Positions 44,718-56,189 of a DNA stretch of 64,000 nucleotides are shown one piece after another. Below the pieces are notes generated by a model. The model was given only the letters and a program-made list of their open reading frames with translations. It was not told the origin of the DNA and searched no databases. The stretch spans positions 1-64,000 of the forward strand of contig LUCM01000568.1 in assembly GCA_008360955.1 (NCBI GenBank), in the 5' to 3' direction. The first letter of the stretch is position 1, and each line of letters begins with the position of its first letter. This DNA comes from Fasciolopsis buskii. Its lineage: Eukaryota > Platyhelminthes > Trematoda > Plagiorchiida > Fasciolidae. Made by a program: the position numbers and the translations under genes.

Positions 44718-46220
44718 CTGCATCGGGTTGGAAGAAAGAGAGAGAGAGGGAGATGAATGCCGCTAATATATATAAATGTATACTAAAATGTGTATATCAT
44801 TATACGAGAAAGTCTTCGGTGTTAGATTAGGAAATTTGCTAAATATATGCAGTATCAGAATGTTTCGTGCGGAAAAAATGTGGTCTCGGCACGTGAGAAA
44901 AGCACAGTGCTTTTAACCATGAACTCAAATAAAGTTCAAACTTTTCCTGCGTAAATGAACAACAGTTTGCCTACTCGAAGATTTAAATGTTAGAATCGTT
45001 TCAGGCTGGACGTCCGGTAAGTAACCTGAGAATAAAGTACGGCTTTTGTTAGATACCTTCGAACTTGGATCGATAAATTGTAATCATATGCACAATGGGT
45101 GAATTAGGCGTTTTAGCAACGGATGAAGAACCATATGAGGAATCAAAAGAGAAACGAATTAAGGAACATGATCAAACAACAGGATTACTATCATATATCA
45201 AGTACGTAGTTGACCAAACTGCAAGATGTCTTCAGCCACAAGGAACCACAGTTAGCCATATGTACTTTCAAACTATGAGAAGACTGGTGTCAAGATTAAG
45301 AAGGCAACTGAAAGTCGACGATAGAAGGAACGTTATATACGGAATTAAGTGAATGGATCGCGCCAAACGCTTTATTGATCAAAAAGTGGTCATTCAAATG
45401 CACGAATACGAATCAGCTTGAAGGAGAAATTATGTGCTCCGTCACATACTTTTCTACTAGGATCAAGATATATACAAGTTCAATCTGGATGTAGCGGAAA
45501 CTGTGAATCAAGCATCTGCGAGACACACTAGGAAGCTTTAGAAAGTGTGACAATTTTTAAATCGTCAAATCAACAAATACAGAACTAGATATATAAAAAT
45601 GAGTAGGGAGTAAACTTCTCGCCTATTCAACAAAGCCGAAAATCGAAGCATACAGACATAGCCTTGTATCATAATTCTTTATACGGAAGCATCTATCTAA
45701 CGGATTCACCATGTATGCTCGTAGTGGATATTAAAACAACCCAACATGGCTGAAAAAGTCCGACTATTAAAACCAAACGCCAATTCTCGGGGGATCAACG
45801 ATCAAGTTGGTAGAGACCAAGTAGAAATGCGAACAGCTACTTACGAGCCCAAAATCAAGGACGAGTTCGAAGTTCATGGCTAATGAAAATCTGGGAATAT
45901 GGATGAAAACGGCGTACTCACTCTGTCACCCACATCCCCACGGGTGCTGAAATGCGTGCGATTTGAGTACTAAGCTCGGTAATCAGGACCTCACGAACGT
46001 AAAAGAACCATCTATACATAGGCAGAATCTACGACATGTTTGGAGTAACACATGACTAGTTCACATCAGGTTAAAGAAAACTGAACATGGCCATCCATTA
46101 CTAGGATGTAATTGCCTAGGAATAACAGACGAGAAAAATTTGTAATCACCACGATACCCAAAGTATCTGCACAGCATGTATGATTCAGCATTTCGTTTGG
46201 AAATCGTATGATCAACTCAC
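44718..46220. other. Intron with a possible retroelement relic
   Basis: Contains a decayed plus-strand frame at 45,095-45,355 (listed separately) and otherwise nothing recognised. Confidence 0.45.
45095..45355 (+). mobile_element. Possible Penelope-type ORF relic
   Basis: An 85-codon frame ending R-N-V-I-Y-G-I-K, preceded by R-L-V-S-R-L-R-R-Q-L-K. In Penelope-like elements the region just before the GIY-YIG endonuclease reads similarly (basic helix, then N-V-(I/V)-Y-x-I-x-C). The Cys pair and the endonuclease are not visible after the stop. The assignment rests on one short motif. Confidence 0.3.
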
Positions 46221-46376
46221 GTAACTTGGGACATGAACCAAAGACAAAAGTACAGTATGGTTTGCCAGATTTGCTCGCCGGTGGCATTAAGGACCAAGGG
46301 ACCTCGTTGAAACAGACATCCACATTGTCTGTCAAATTTGTATTCCAGCGTGCCCGTCTTGAGACCAGCCAATGAT
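46221..46376 (-). CDS. ApeC-like exon: centre of M4
   Basis: The donor C|GTGAGT is excellent; the acceptor 'tagtgcaag' is fair; both ends are phase 1. It reads H-W-L-V-S-R-R-A-R-W, V-D-V-C-F-N-E (the F-C-x-K strand), then a decayed second segment S-G-K-P-Y-C-T-F-V-F-G-S-C-P-K-L. W-P-x-G is lost but Y-C-T-F and C-P remain. The frame runs open past the donor to 46,066, and an in-frame C-C there (T-C-C-A-D) could be mistaken for the next segment. The spliced exon at 44,277 fits better. Confidence 0.75.
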
Positions 46377-47157
46377 CTTGCACTACACGTTAAAAGATGA
46401 GTTAGAGCATTCGACTGAGAGACGACAAAGCAATGTGTGAATTTGAAGTTGGAATTAAAGTACTTAGAATTTGTCCTTGTCATTTTGTCATACTACAATT
46501 TGAGGCTACTTTTAGCAAACATTCTGCGTTCCTGAAACATTATTCAAGTGCAAAACCGCAAGTTTTGAGTAGTTGACCGGATTACGTAAATTTGAGGTTG
46601 GAAATAATGATATTTCGTTGAACTAATGCTAGTCAAGTTTTGCGGCCGGACAGTTTTCTTTTGAAACTATTTTCAAACAAACAATTTATGACTCAGCTTA
46701 TTTATAGCTGTGAAAGTGACTAACTTGGAAGTGTTAATTGTGTGTATATATGTATGTATGTATGTATATAGAAGTAGTAAGTAGTATCTGAATGAGTAAA
46801 CAAAATTTGCCCGGGAGCACACGACTGATATATATATATATATACAGAAAAAAACCAGCGTTCGTTTTTCTTTCCCTAAATGGGTTTCGTGAATCTTTTC
46901 GTTCCATTTTTGTCTTATTAACGATCTATATGTACATTATGCGGCATTCGCTCCACTGACTTCGACTCCGATTCATACCTTCTCGTACTTCAAACAGAAC
47001 GTTAGGGAACACCTACCGATGGCAAAATCGAAGCTTACTTCGTACCATTACCCGAATTCATAGCTTGACCGCAATGTCGCTTCTTCCAAATTTATGCAAA
47101 CTATACCAGGAACACGAAAACGTGTCCAAATCAATGTAGGCTATGTGGAGCAATTAC

Positions 47158-47398
47158 CTCATTACAAAGAGCGGCAACGCACCTTGTGATTGTTAAACCG
47201 GCAATTTCGCTAGACCGGAGCAATGCTTCGGAGAAATCGATGGCCCAATGCATAAAGTTGCGCAGCATGCACACTGATACCTTAAGAATGGATTTTTGAG
47301 TTCCGGTCTTTGGTAAGTTCACTTCGAAGCTGCAATGCATTCGTCTTCCTATTTGGCTAACGCCACTTCGACACTTCTGCATTGTCATTACCGAATAC
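47158..47398 (-). CDS. Exon-like open frame of uncertain role
   Basis: Bounded by an acceptor (tgtacag) and a donor (GAG|GTAATT), open throughout in one frame, and beta-rich (M-H-C-S-F-E-V-N-L-P-K, I-L-K-V-S-V-C). Its phases (2 in, 0 out) match neither 50,829 nor 46,376. The motif order is not clearly that of the module. It could be a decayed extra module or an alternative exon. Confidence 0.28.
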
Positions 47399-47519
47399 CT
47401 GTACACGGGCTTTTTTGGAAGTAATCGGTTGTGGCGAGGTGAGGTCACAATGCATATCAGTGGTTCTAAACCCACATATTAAAACAACAACAGCTATTAG
47501 GACGACGAAAATGACACAA

Positions 47520-47575
47520 AGCGACGACGACGACGACGACGACGACAACAACAACAACAACGGCGACAACAATAA
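47520..47575 (+). repeat. (GAC)n/(AAC)n trinucleotide tract
   Basis: About eight GAC units, then AAC units. In the plus frame it would encode an Asp run followed by Asn. Confidence 0.9.
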
Positions 47576-49284
47576 TGGAAAGCAATCAGGTGAAAAACAG
47601 AATAGTCACAGGGACGTACTTAGGTTGAAAAACAAAGTAGAAAGCCGACCAATATGGCTTCGTTGGATTTTTGGTCCTGTGGAAGAATAAGAATAAGGAG
47701 GTAAGAGATTGCTATAAAATTTCTCTTGGAATTAAAACATCTGTCATCAGGCATTGAACACCTGAAAGCCTGGGGAAAATAACCAGCAGAGGACCGGGAC
47801 CGGAGTCACGAGTTTTGCTTGTATCAATACTCACGCGAATGAGTGTTTGTTCCCGGGGTATAAGGGTCATATGCGATAAACGTCGAAGTTCAAAAATATC
47901 ATCTCATTTCATCTCTCTCTCAAAAATCTCATCTCTCAACAGTGAATTGAAGTTGAATGTAAAGCAGTTTACAATGGTTCTGTGAGCTCACTAAAACCTT
48001 ACTTGCCAACTACATAGGACGATCGCGGTGAAATTAACACTCCGGGTTGTTGAAACCATTACCTGGTTCTATTCATGATTTTCGTGTATTACTTTATCTT
48101 ATCTAGATTTGGTCGATCCCAGTGTGACCTTGGACGTATTTTTCTCCCTGAATAGCGAATGATTCGCGTTCTTTTAGTGAGACGTAAGAGAAGCAGTAAG
48201 TTGTGAAACACTGCGTTTTGATGCTGTGAACCTTATTCGAAACACGTCCATTCCGCTCACATATATATATATATATATATATATGAGTGTCTTGGAAGGG
48301 GTTTCTCCCGTATCAGCTAGTGTCCGGCGCAGAGGAGGAAGAAACCTGGCTGTTATGCCTCTGCGAACTGAATTGACGCGGAGCAATGCAAAATCTCAGT
48401 AGTTCCAATACGACAGCGAAATGTCTTGCATGACCGTGAATGTTATTCTATTTAAGAGTGCAGTTCTTTGGTTCTCCTCAGGGAGTAACTCCTTATCGCC
48501 GTAGGCGTAAATAAAATAAATCATTTAGGTATAGATGATAAGGAACACTTGTGAACCTATGTGGGTAAGTCGGTTTAGTGAACGATTGCGTATCATACAC
48601 AAATTTGCTTTCGTTGACCAGTAGATCCATAGACTAAATTATTATAATAAGGAGGCAATAAACTGATGCTGGACTAAATCATGGAACAATGTTGTCGAAT
48701 ATACCTTCTGACAAAGCGTCCGTGGAAGAAAACCAAGTAATGCATGTATGCAACTTACGTCGTCTAGGTGACAGAGCACAATGAGCCGGAGCTGAGCTGC
48801 TTTCTAGAGTTTCTGCCGTCCCCAGCACTCTGGGCCAAACCATCAGAGCTTGAGGAGTGTCTGGTTGAAAACAGGTGGAAGATTAATGACATCCAGGGAA
48901 TTCCGAGGGCTAAACAAAGCGTAGCTGAACCGCATAAACGTGTTCAAGCGCGGACACCCAAATTTATCTGCATGTGCTTAATATTCGTCTAATGGTTATT
49001 TAATGTGTACCTGCTTCCAACTTATTCGAATCAGGCAACATATTTCCTGTTAGTTAATTCGACTTGATATTCCATATATATATATAACATGTGGGATAGG
49101 ATGTCATCTGATTCAGCCAACGTGGTCATACATAGTGGTATATAATATATAATAATAATAATATCTATAATCACTGTAGCAGCTTACTGGTAGTTAACCA
49201 CGAGACTGGTGGACTTCCTCTAAAGAATTTCGTCTCACGAGTTGTGTGAGTAGTATTTCTTCCATACTCCTGCACAAAACTCTT
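47576..49284. other. Intron, no exon recognised
   Basis: Contains (TA)n at 48,259-48,285 and at 49,073-49,086. Frames here have no motif. Confidence 0.5.
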
Positions 49285-49445
49285 TTTTCGACCTTTTATT
49301 TCCTTTATTGACGATATGCTAAATTACTTCGCTCTGGGGAATCAAGGTTATTTGAAGGCTGTTAAACGGACTGTGGGAATCTTCAACCCACGATGTTTGG
49401 CTTGAAGCATCACAATGTTGACCGTCTTGGCTTTCGGCAGGTTTT
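49285..49445 (-). mobile_element. tRNA-derived SINE (copy 6, decayed)
   Basis: Tail side 'ttttatttcctttattgacg', body 'ggggaatcaaggtt', and the complement of 'cttcaacccacgatg' in the B-box position near 49,381. Same orientation as the rest. Confidence 0.5.
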
Positions 49446-50185
49446 TTCACCATCTCCAATTCTGAGTGAGGTGCAACGTCTATTTTTTAGCGGTACTAGA
49501 TTAAACACGTTTTATTTAGCTTGTTATGACTAAAGCAAACTTATGGTGGAAAATAGAAAACAACACAGAGACAAAATTATCACACGCCCTGATTTTCCAT
49601 GCGAGTGTAACCCGTTTACCTCTTGTAGTAAACCTTTCGGGCATGATGTACATTTGATTCCGGAGTAGCTTTTTATTGGTCCATATCTGCTCCTGTTTTC
49701 ATAGTAGTCTATGGTTTAGCCCTCGATATTATTCAACGCAGATCTCGAGTCAGAATTTTCCAAACAGTCTTTACGACGCTAAGATCTTGACTGAAAGACA
49801 AATAACTATCAAAAATCTGACTTCCCTGTTGACAGAAGATTTTATTCTAGGGTAACCGTACTCTCTGGTTAGGACATCTGCATTGTCAAACTACTTATCG
49901 GTTATCTGGCGGGACTGTTTTAATCCAAACTGTATTTCTGTCACGAATATCTCCTAATTGATAACCCTATGAGTATGGATCGATTCTGTTATTGAGGTTT
50001 TTTCTTTTGTCCATGATATCGGAGCGAATTAATTGAGAAGGAATTAGATTGCGTGGTATTTTATACGAATGCCATTTTAGCAATAACACGCTGTTGTTGA
50101 CACATTTGTCAGAAAGGAGGCGATTCGGGTAACCCGGGTAATCTTTCTCAAAACAGTTTCACAATCCAGCATAACATCAATTTAC

Positions 50186-50340
50186 CTTCTCTGAATGTAA
50201 GATGTAACCAAAATTCCGACAAATCCGATCCGCACATTAGTCTGTTTCGCTCGACGCGATGTGGTAGGGACAAAATGACAGTTTGATAGGCAATGTGATA
50301 CCGTGCGACCGCGTGAATTTCATGCGTAGGTTTGCCACAA
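50186..50340 (-). CDS. Tentative ApeC-like exon: start of M4
   Basis: The donor (G|GTAAAT, phase 1) joins 46,376 in frame to give F-R-E-D-H-W-L-V. The frame reads Y-Q-T-V-I-L-S-L-P-H-R and N-R-L-M-C-G-S-D-L-S-E, close in pattern to S-S-V-I-I-L-F-K-P-F...F-C-R-L-S-G-T in the first exon of M5. The only acceptor (ccgtag) gives phase 2, which does not fit 50,829 (phase 1), so the left junction is unresolved. Confidence 0.45.
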
Positions 50341-50828
50341 CTACGGTTCAAACAGGTTCAGGACAGTTACGATCACCTGGTTTCGCATGCACGATGCGTT
50401 TGATCTTCTCATTTCTCACCTCACACTAGAATGTCGATTCAACATCAGAAAATTAAGTGAACTTTCAAATTCAAGCCATCAAATGTTTATTGTGCCAACG
50501 CCCGAAATGATAGTTTTACACCACCCAAAACAGAGGCACACATCACTTGTCACGGATTCAGTAGCGAAAAAAGTTTTTCAGCTTTCTGAACGTTAACATC
50601 GGCCAGCCGACGAAAGTGTTCCGAGATTTCACTGACATTCTAATACACACTCATCATCCAAACCACTACTCAAGATCAAAAGTGGTTTTGGACCCATGAC
50701 CGAGAAGGGCTTGACGCTCACACACACACACACGCTTTAGATTTTTGATAATCGTACGGTAAGCGGAAATTTCAGTTGTTGGCATTTAGAATTTCGTGAT
50801 GTGGACTGGGAATCCACTTCAGACGTAC

Positions 50829-51044
50829 CTCCCCGCGGATAGTATAAACAATGGCTTAATTCTGCGTCCACATTGAATCCTTCGATTGTTTGACAAGGTG
50901 CTCGAATTGCCGGAAGCTTAAACGGGGCAGAGAGCGGGATTGGGAATTGAATTGCCCCAATCGTTTCCTCTTCTCGACAGCATGTGTTACCGATGGATCG
51001 AAGACGCAAACCGACAGTCATGCCACCACTTCGATGAGTAAATC
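50829..51044 (-). CDS. ApeC-like exon: complete second half of M3
   Basis: The acceptor 'ttttttattcag' and donor G|GTACGT give phase 1 at both ends. Joined to 51,169 it reads C-P-P-G-F-T-H-R-S-G-G, I-G-N-T-C-C-R-E-E-E, F-P-I-P-L-S-A-P-F-K-L, C-Q-T-I-E-G-F-N-V, then L-S-H-C-L-Y-Y-P-R-G. A textbook second half-module in a single exon. Confidence 0.9.
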
Positions 51045-51168
51045 CTGAATAAAAAAGAATCAAAAATTGACGAAATAGGCCAGCCAAATTTGTCAACTTT
51101 TGAACACACACACACACACGGAGTAGAATGGTAGGTTGTAATGAAATCTTCCGAACGAATAACTTTAC

Positions 51169-51330
51169 CTGGAGGACAGTTGGACGAATACTGAAGCAAG
51201 CAGTATCGTCCGGGTGGGAAGGTCACACTATCGTTGACCTTGAATCCACAATTAGCTCCATATGGTCCCATGGAGATACGAGACCCGAGCCCATCGCAAT
51301 CGAATGTGAGCGATTTCACTCCCAGTTTCA
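51169..51330 (-). CDS. ApeC-like exon: M3 with reduced first half
   Basis: The acceptor 'cgttattccag' and donor G|GTAAAG give phase 1 at both ends. The junction with 53,472 forms Leu. It reads L-T-F-D-C-D-G-L-G, Y-G-A-N-C-G-F-K (the F-C-x-K strand), then V-T-F-P-P-G-R-Y-C-L-L...N-C-P-P(G). The first W-P-x-G-x-Y...C-P-x-G-F segment is missing, so M3 is either shortened or has an exon not found between 51,331 and 53,471. Confidence 0.85.
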
Positions 51331-52229
51331 CTGGAATAACGGAAATACAAATCAAATTAAGCGTAGCGGATTCTTGATAAGAAGAAAAACAGTCAAGAAC
51401 TTGTGGCCTACCTCACACCAAACTGTGTAAACTTGTGTATGAACGTGATCCAGATAGACTAGTCTATTCATCAGGGTGTAGTATAGTGGTTTCACTTTAC
51501 ACTACCGTTATCTTATTGATTTAAACTTCATTTTATACCACCGAATGATCGAACTGGTGAGTGGTGAATTGATACCTCCTGTTCTTTCGAACTTGATTGC
51601 TCATTAGCTGTTGTGCTTACTGATCTGTCTCGCAACCTTAGCGTATTTGCCTCCTTACCGGAAGACCTGGCGGACTGCAATTCAAGCGTAACCAGTCAAA
51701 CCGTCTAAACAAACACTGGTTCTGTTACTAACAGTCCATTCTCCCTCATGTTTTACGGAAAATACTAGTATGCGTGAATGAGTAGTAAGTAGATCCTAAT
51801 GAGTCATTTGGATGCCGAAGCTCATTAACTGCATTTGATTGCGTAATTCTGGGTCACAGTAATTTTTTTGATAATATGCACTTATTTGTAATCTATCTAG
51901 TATAAGGTTGAAAAAAGTAATCGTCTTATAGTTCTTACGCATACTATGTAATGGGTTTTCTGTTTTTTTTCGCACGCGATTCCAATCGCTACTAGGACGT
52001 CTGCATGTTTGGTTCATTGAGCCGATTATGCTATCCTCCACTGTTGCACTGTCCACCGTGAAAATGCCGAGACTAATACGACTTATTAAGCTCTAATACG
52101 ACTGTAACGCTGTCAGTATATCATTAAATTCCAATCTTGAATACACCTCCTTTTGGGATTCCACTGATTGTATTGATATCAATGTTTTAAAAAGTACTGT
52201 CATTCACTCAATGCTCATCTCTGTTTCAA

Positions 52230-52800
52230 CTCAACTGATCTATATTTCACAAATTGTATCTCTCTCCTTGGCCCATCTATAAAGCTGTGATTTTGGCCCA
52301 CTTTTGTATCCCAGCTACGTTCTCGTGGTGCACGCAAAGTTGGTTTTCAATTTCGCGTCAAACGTTTTTTCACCCAACTAATTTTCTCCCGTTGCACAGC
52401 ACTCAAATCCGCTTCATGCTAAAATATACCGGTCACGTTTGGGGTGAGGCTTCATCTACTTTTCTTCCTCTAATTTATCGTGTTCAACTCAAGGCCATCC
52501 GGCTGATGGGCAACCCTATCCTGTGCTAGCATTCAATCTGCAGTCGCCTTCCTATCATGGAACGGTCTATCCCCTGCACCGTTTCATTAGTTATAACTTT
52601 GGCTTTTATTTCTGCGAGCTGGCCTTGTCAGTTCTTCCAACTTTACTCTTCGTCCATCTTTACCGTTCCCAGACCTCTCTAATCATCCTAACCAAGTCTC
52701 TATCCAAAACTGCCGCAACTCCTCTGACAGTTACCTTCGTCCACCTGAATTGTGAGGCCGTAGAAAACCCTCCCTCCACCATTTTCCTACCCACTTAAGA
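52230..52800 (+). mobile_element. Non-LTR retrotransposon, C-terminal ORF2 fragment
   Basis: Two plus frames show L-K-Y-T-G-H-V-W-G-E-A-S-S-T-F and Y-R-V-Q-L-K-A-I-R-L-M-G-N-P, then after a shift R-F-I-S-Y-N-F-G-F-Y-F-C-E-L-A. This is the conserved tail after the reverse transcriptase in LINE-type elements (Y-x-S-H-V-W-G, x-R-V-Q-x-x-A-I-R-L, Y-x-F-G-x-C-S-x-E-L). Frameshifted and truncated. It sits in the intron before M3. Confidence 0.75.
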
Positions 52801-53471
52801 TCTCAGTCTCTCTATTAACAAGCAAAATCAGCAAACTATTTGTTACGTGAATTTTCCTCAAAATCCCTTTTACAGCATGTTCTTGGACTATTAAATTTAT
52901 TGTATATGCTGCAAATCACATTGAGTATTAGCTTAGACCCCAACTAGGGGGATAAAATGTGTTCATCAGTTCTTTAACCGTCGAAAGAATTCCCACGGGA
53001 GCCGAACACTGTCAGCGCTGCGCCGGAACTACTATAATTATCACTGCTATCATGTAAAAATAACTCTAAAACAAAGCATGATTAGCATAAGTCTGTTTGT
53101 GCACAAGAAATCCTCACGCTTTGCCATTCAGAGGTTTACAATGAGTCCATGCAAGATCCGTAACACAGCGGAGGTCTATATCAAGGATGAGACCTAATTG
53201 AACCAATAGGCTGGACGCTCTGAATACTTTTGGAATCAATCTAAAAGCAGTTGGCTTAGGTAAAGAAATTTAGAAAAAAATGGTTAGAGAAAATCGAGTA
53301 GAACAAGTAATTCCGTTGACGGCTACTAAGTAATCAAGACTAGGAAAAAACAAAACAAAAAAATGATTACAATGTGGACCTTTGATACCGAGCCGCGGTA
53401 CAAGCAAAAGAAGATGGAATAATATAACGCAGTTTTTTTGCAAACTTCGAGCGAACTATGGGCACACTTAC

Positions 53472-53589
53472 AGTCCGTGCTCAAGTATTGACATAGAACC
53501 AAGTTCGGAATGCCCACAAGTTTGACCACGTGATCTGGGCCGAACATTTCCAATCGATTCAAGTACGTATGCGGTATAGCTCGGCTATA
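53472..53589 (-). CDS. ApeC-like exon: end of M2
   Basis: The acceptor is 'ctcaaacag' and the donor is T|GTAAGT; the exon enters in phase 0 and leaves in phase 1, matching 54,848 and 51,330. It reads Y-S-R-A-I-P-H-T-Y-L-N-R-L-E-M-F, then V-V-K-L-V-G-I-P-N-L-V-L-C-Q-Y-L. The C-Q-Y replaces C-Y-Y. The longer minus-strand frame over 53,326-53,850 includes intron on both sides. Confidence 0.8.
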
Positions 53590-54032
53590 CTGTTTGAGTA
53601 AAGGGGAGGTTCGCGGATGGAAATGCGCGGAAGTGAGTGAAACGATCAGAGAAAAGAATATTCGGTTAATTTGAAGTGAATAAACAGACATTCTATATAA
53701 AACTTGGTGACATGTTTCCAGCCTGCGTGGAATAGGCCACTCCGGAAGAGACAAATGCAAACGAGCAAATGCACTAGTGTACCCACATTCACCGGCACTC
53801 ACACACTTGCTGTCCTGTTCGCATGACCAATGACCGTGAGACGGCCGCATGCTCCGTTCTGTTGTGTTCTCAGATGAGCCGAATCACAATTATCTCTTGT
53901 GGATTGCTTCCGCATGATTAGGTCAGTGAATACAGTTACCGAGCCGTTTGCGTCTTTTAAGATACCTAGAATTTCGTACTGAAGAAGATAAATCAATAAA
54001 GCAACGAAGCCAGAGTTCCCAGGAGGGCGACG

Positions 54033-54790
54033 GTGGAGAGAAAGCCAGTATACATATCTCTGCCATTCAAAGGTGACACGCTAGCAGAGATAGCACGACG
54101 AAGACTGACTAGCGCTATCAATAAGACATTCTACGCAGCCAAGCTTCGTATCCTGTTCAAATCCCGCCCCGTAGTGTCATTATGGTTGAAAGACAAAGTA
54201 CCTGATTCTGTAGCCTCGTTTTGTATCCATTCATTCACATGTTTCTGTGGGACAATGTACATCGGCCGCACGACCAGGCGCTTGTCTGAACGCATCCGTG
54301 AGCACCACCCGGCATGGTTAGGCACTGGAACAATTAAGTCACTTAATAGCGCAGTGGTTTCACATCTAGCACAGACTAACCACACCGTGAATGTGACGCA
54401 AGCTTTCCGGACCCTGTACAAGGTCAGAGGTCAACAATCCAGGTTGGCAAAGTGTCGCCTCTTGAGCACTGCGGAAGCTGTCGCAATCCGTCTTCACAAT
54501 CCTCCACTTTGTTCTCAAAAACAATTTGTGATTGCGCTTCAACTCCCTTGGCCCACCCCCCGTCCCAATACAAACCCTAGACAAAAAAACAATTAACACC
54601 ACAAATCCCTTCCCCACCCATATTTGTATATGACTGATCCAATCCTTCCTATAGTGAAAATATTTTGTCAAGATATATATATAGTGATGTAATGGCATGA
54701 GTACGAATCACTGAAAACGAGCTTGTTCGTCAACTTGTTTTCTCAATGTGCTCAGTGGTAATTTTCAAAGAACTGTCATTACCATACCGC
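54033..54790 (+). mobile_element. Penelope-like element: thumb region and GIY-YIG endonuclease
   Basis: An uninterrupted frame of 188 codons (54,033-54,596), truncated at the 5' side. It reads Y-I-S-L-P-F-K-G-D-T (start of the linker after the RT) and F-T-C-F-C-G-T-M-Y-I-G-R-T-T-R-R-L, the Cys pair and GIY-YIG core. Next come R-I-R-E-H-H-P (catalytic Arg and following His), S-A-V-V-S-H-L, and a C-terminal E-A-V-A-I-R-L-H-N-P-P-L-C. The reverse transcriptase itself is missing. A 3' tail with a short (TA)n run (54,674-54,684) follows. The element lies in the intron between 54,848 and 53,589, and its tail ends about 60 bases from the splice donor. Confidence 0.85.
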
Positions 54791-54847
54791 ATTTCCGGAG
54801 CCCTTTCAATATCACAAATGCAAAACAAACTTATTTTTTAGACAAAC

Positions 54848-55047
54848 CTCAACGGAAAGTAGCTTCACAGAATCAGAATAGAATTGGGGACATCGATCTC
54901 CGTTCTGAATCACACCGAACGGAATTTTCGTCGCGAACGGAGCTTGCAATGCAATGTCTGTTTCGTTTGACGCTTCCGTTCTACCAACACAACACAAACG
55001 CATGCGAAATCCACGGTCTTGGAAATAAAGCTCGTTTGGTCGGAAGC
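54848..55047 (-). CDS. ApeC-like exon: M2 C-C segment
   Basis: The acceptor 'ctctcttgacag' enters in phase 1 and the donor GAG|GTTTGT leaves in phase 0. It reads G-F-R-P-N-E-L-Y-F, then M-R-L-C-C-V-G-R, F-A-T-K-I-P-F-G-V-I, G-D-R-C-P-Q-F, and stops at S-V-E. It continues C-P-S(G) of 60,064 and leads into 53,589, so three exons make M2. Confidence 0.85.
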
Positions 55048-55833
55048 CTGTCAAGAGAGCAAAACAAAAGGGGTTACTCATTCCAGCGATTTCTTTCAAG
55101 GCATAAACGTCGTAGGCTTTCGAGATGAATCTCGTGCATCCAGCTCCTGGGTGAGGCTACGAGCTGGTGCCTAAAGTACAAAAGCCGTTTTATTTCGGTC
55201 ATATTAGTCATGCAACCGATTGTCTCTGGCACACAGGATTGTCCGACAAGCCCAGCTAGAGTCAGATGACGCACTGGCTAAAGACCCGATCAAATGCTTG
55301 CCAGAAGCCAGAAAAGAAAAGCATTAGCGCCAATTCTGGGACAAGGACAAAGTTGTCTTACTCCGTGACAAACTAAGAGACAAGCGAGAACGGCGTTTAG
55401 TTTGAAGGCCAAAAAAGAGACAGTGCACTCGAAAAATGTGGGGAAATCGGCCAATGAGCTCTTTTCTGTGTAACCAATGTAAACCGTTTGATAGACAAAT
55501 AACGAAAACTGTGTTGATCGATCAGAGGTGATTTGACGATTCTCGATCTATTAGGCTGAAGTCGCCGGAGTTAGCGACCACGGGAACAGAATAACGGACA
55601 CCAACCGTTGAGACCAACTTCCCGTTTAGTTGCCCTCTGTGAAATTCCTCCTCTTAGGGTGAATGTAGGTGTTATGTCAATGGTGAAAACAACTAGAAAG
55701 AAATGGAAAAAAAACGTGGAGAGAGGAAACATCATCTTGTCTAACCGATCCAACTCTAACAAGGATATTCCATTATATAGTAAGTTTCTTGTTTTTTCTG
55801 ACTAGAGAAGGCCGCTCGTGTTGTACAGTGTTT

Positions 55834-55860
55834 GATTTTGAACGGCTGTTGTTCAAAATC
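55834..55860. repeat. Inverted repeat, 10-base arms
   Basis: Arms 'gattttgaac' and 'gttcaaaatc' around a seven-base loop; perfect pairing. Confidence 0.9.
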
Positions 55861-56189
55861 TATCGATCCAATCGATTCAAGAATTCGTCTGGTTATGTAA
55901 GTTAGTTGGCCTGTACTCGGTACTTGGATGACTACATTAGCCGACCACTTGATCGATCGTTTTTGCCTTCCCTTGACCTCGATTATAAACAGGAATGTCT
56001 CGTTGGAAATTCACTTCATTCCTAGACTATGGACCAGTCACGGGCGTCGCGACCATTGCATTATTTATTGGTTTTCCTACTGCTTGAATTCTCTTAATCA
56101 AATTAGGATTATTCGAACATAACAACAGTTCTCATTTTTCCTTTTACTGATCCTCCTTCAGACTCTATTCTCGGCGCACACACTTAGAG

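Noticed and set aside
44331..44723. A 130-codon minus-strand frame over the M4 exon
   Set aside because: Shadow of the true frame, which keeps C-C, C-x-x-F-E-G and Y-C-E-Y and fits phase 1 on both sides.
47382..47690. Plus-strand frame with an Asp/Asn run
   Set aside because: The run is a GAC/AAC microsatellite and the rest has no motif.
53326..53850. A 174-codon minus-strand frame as a separate gene
   Set aside because: Only 53,472-53,589 has module features and in-phase splice sites. The flanks are intron that happens to be open.
54366..54698. Minus-strand frame opposite the Penelope ORF
   Set aside because: Antisense shadow of the GIY-YIG coding frame.
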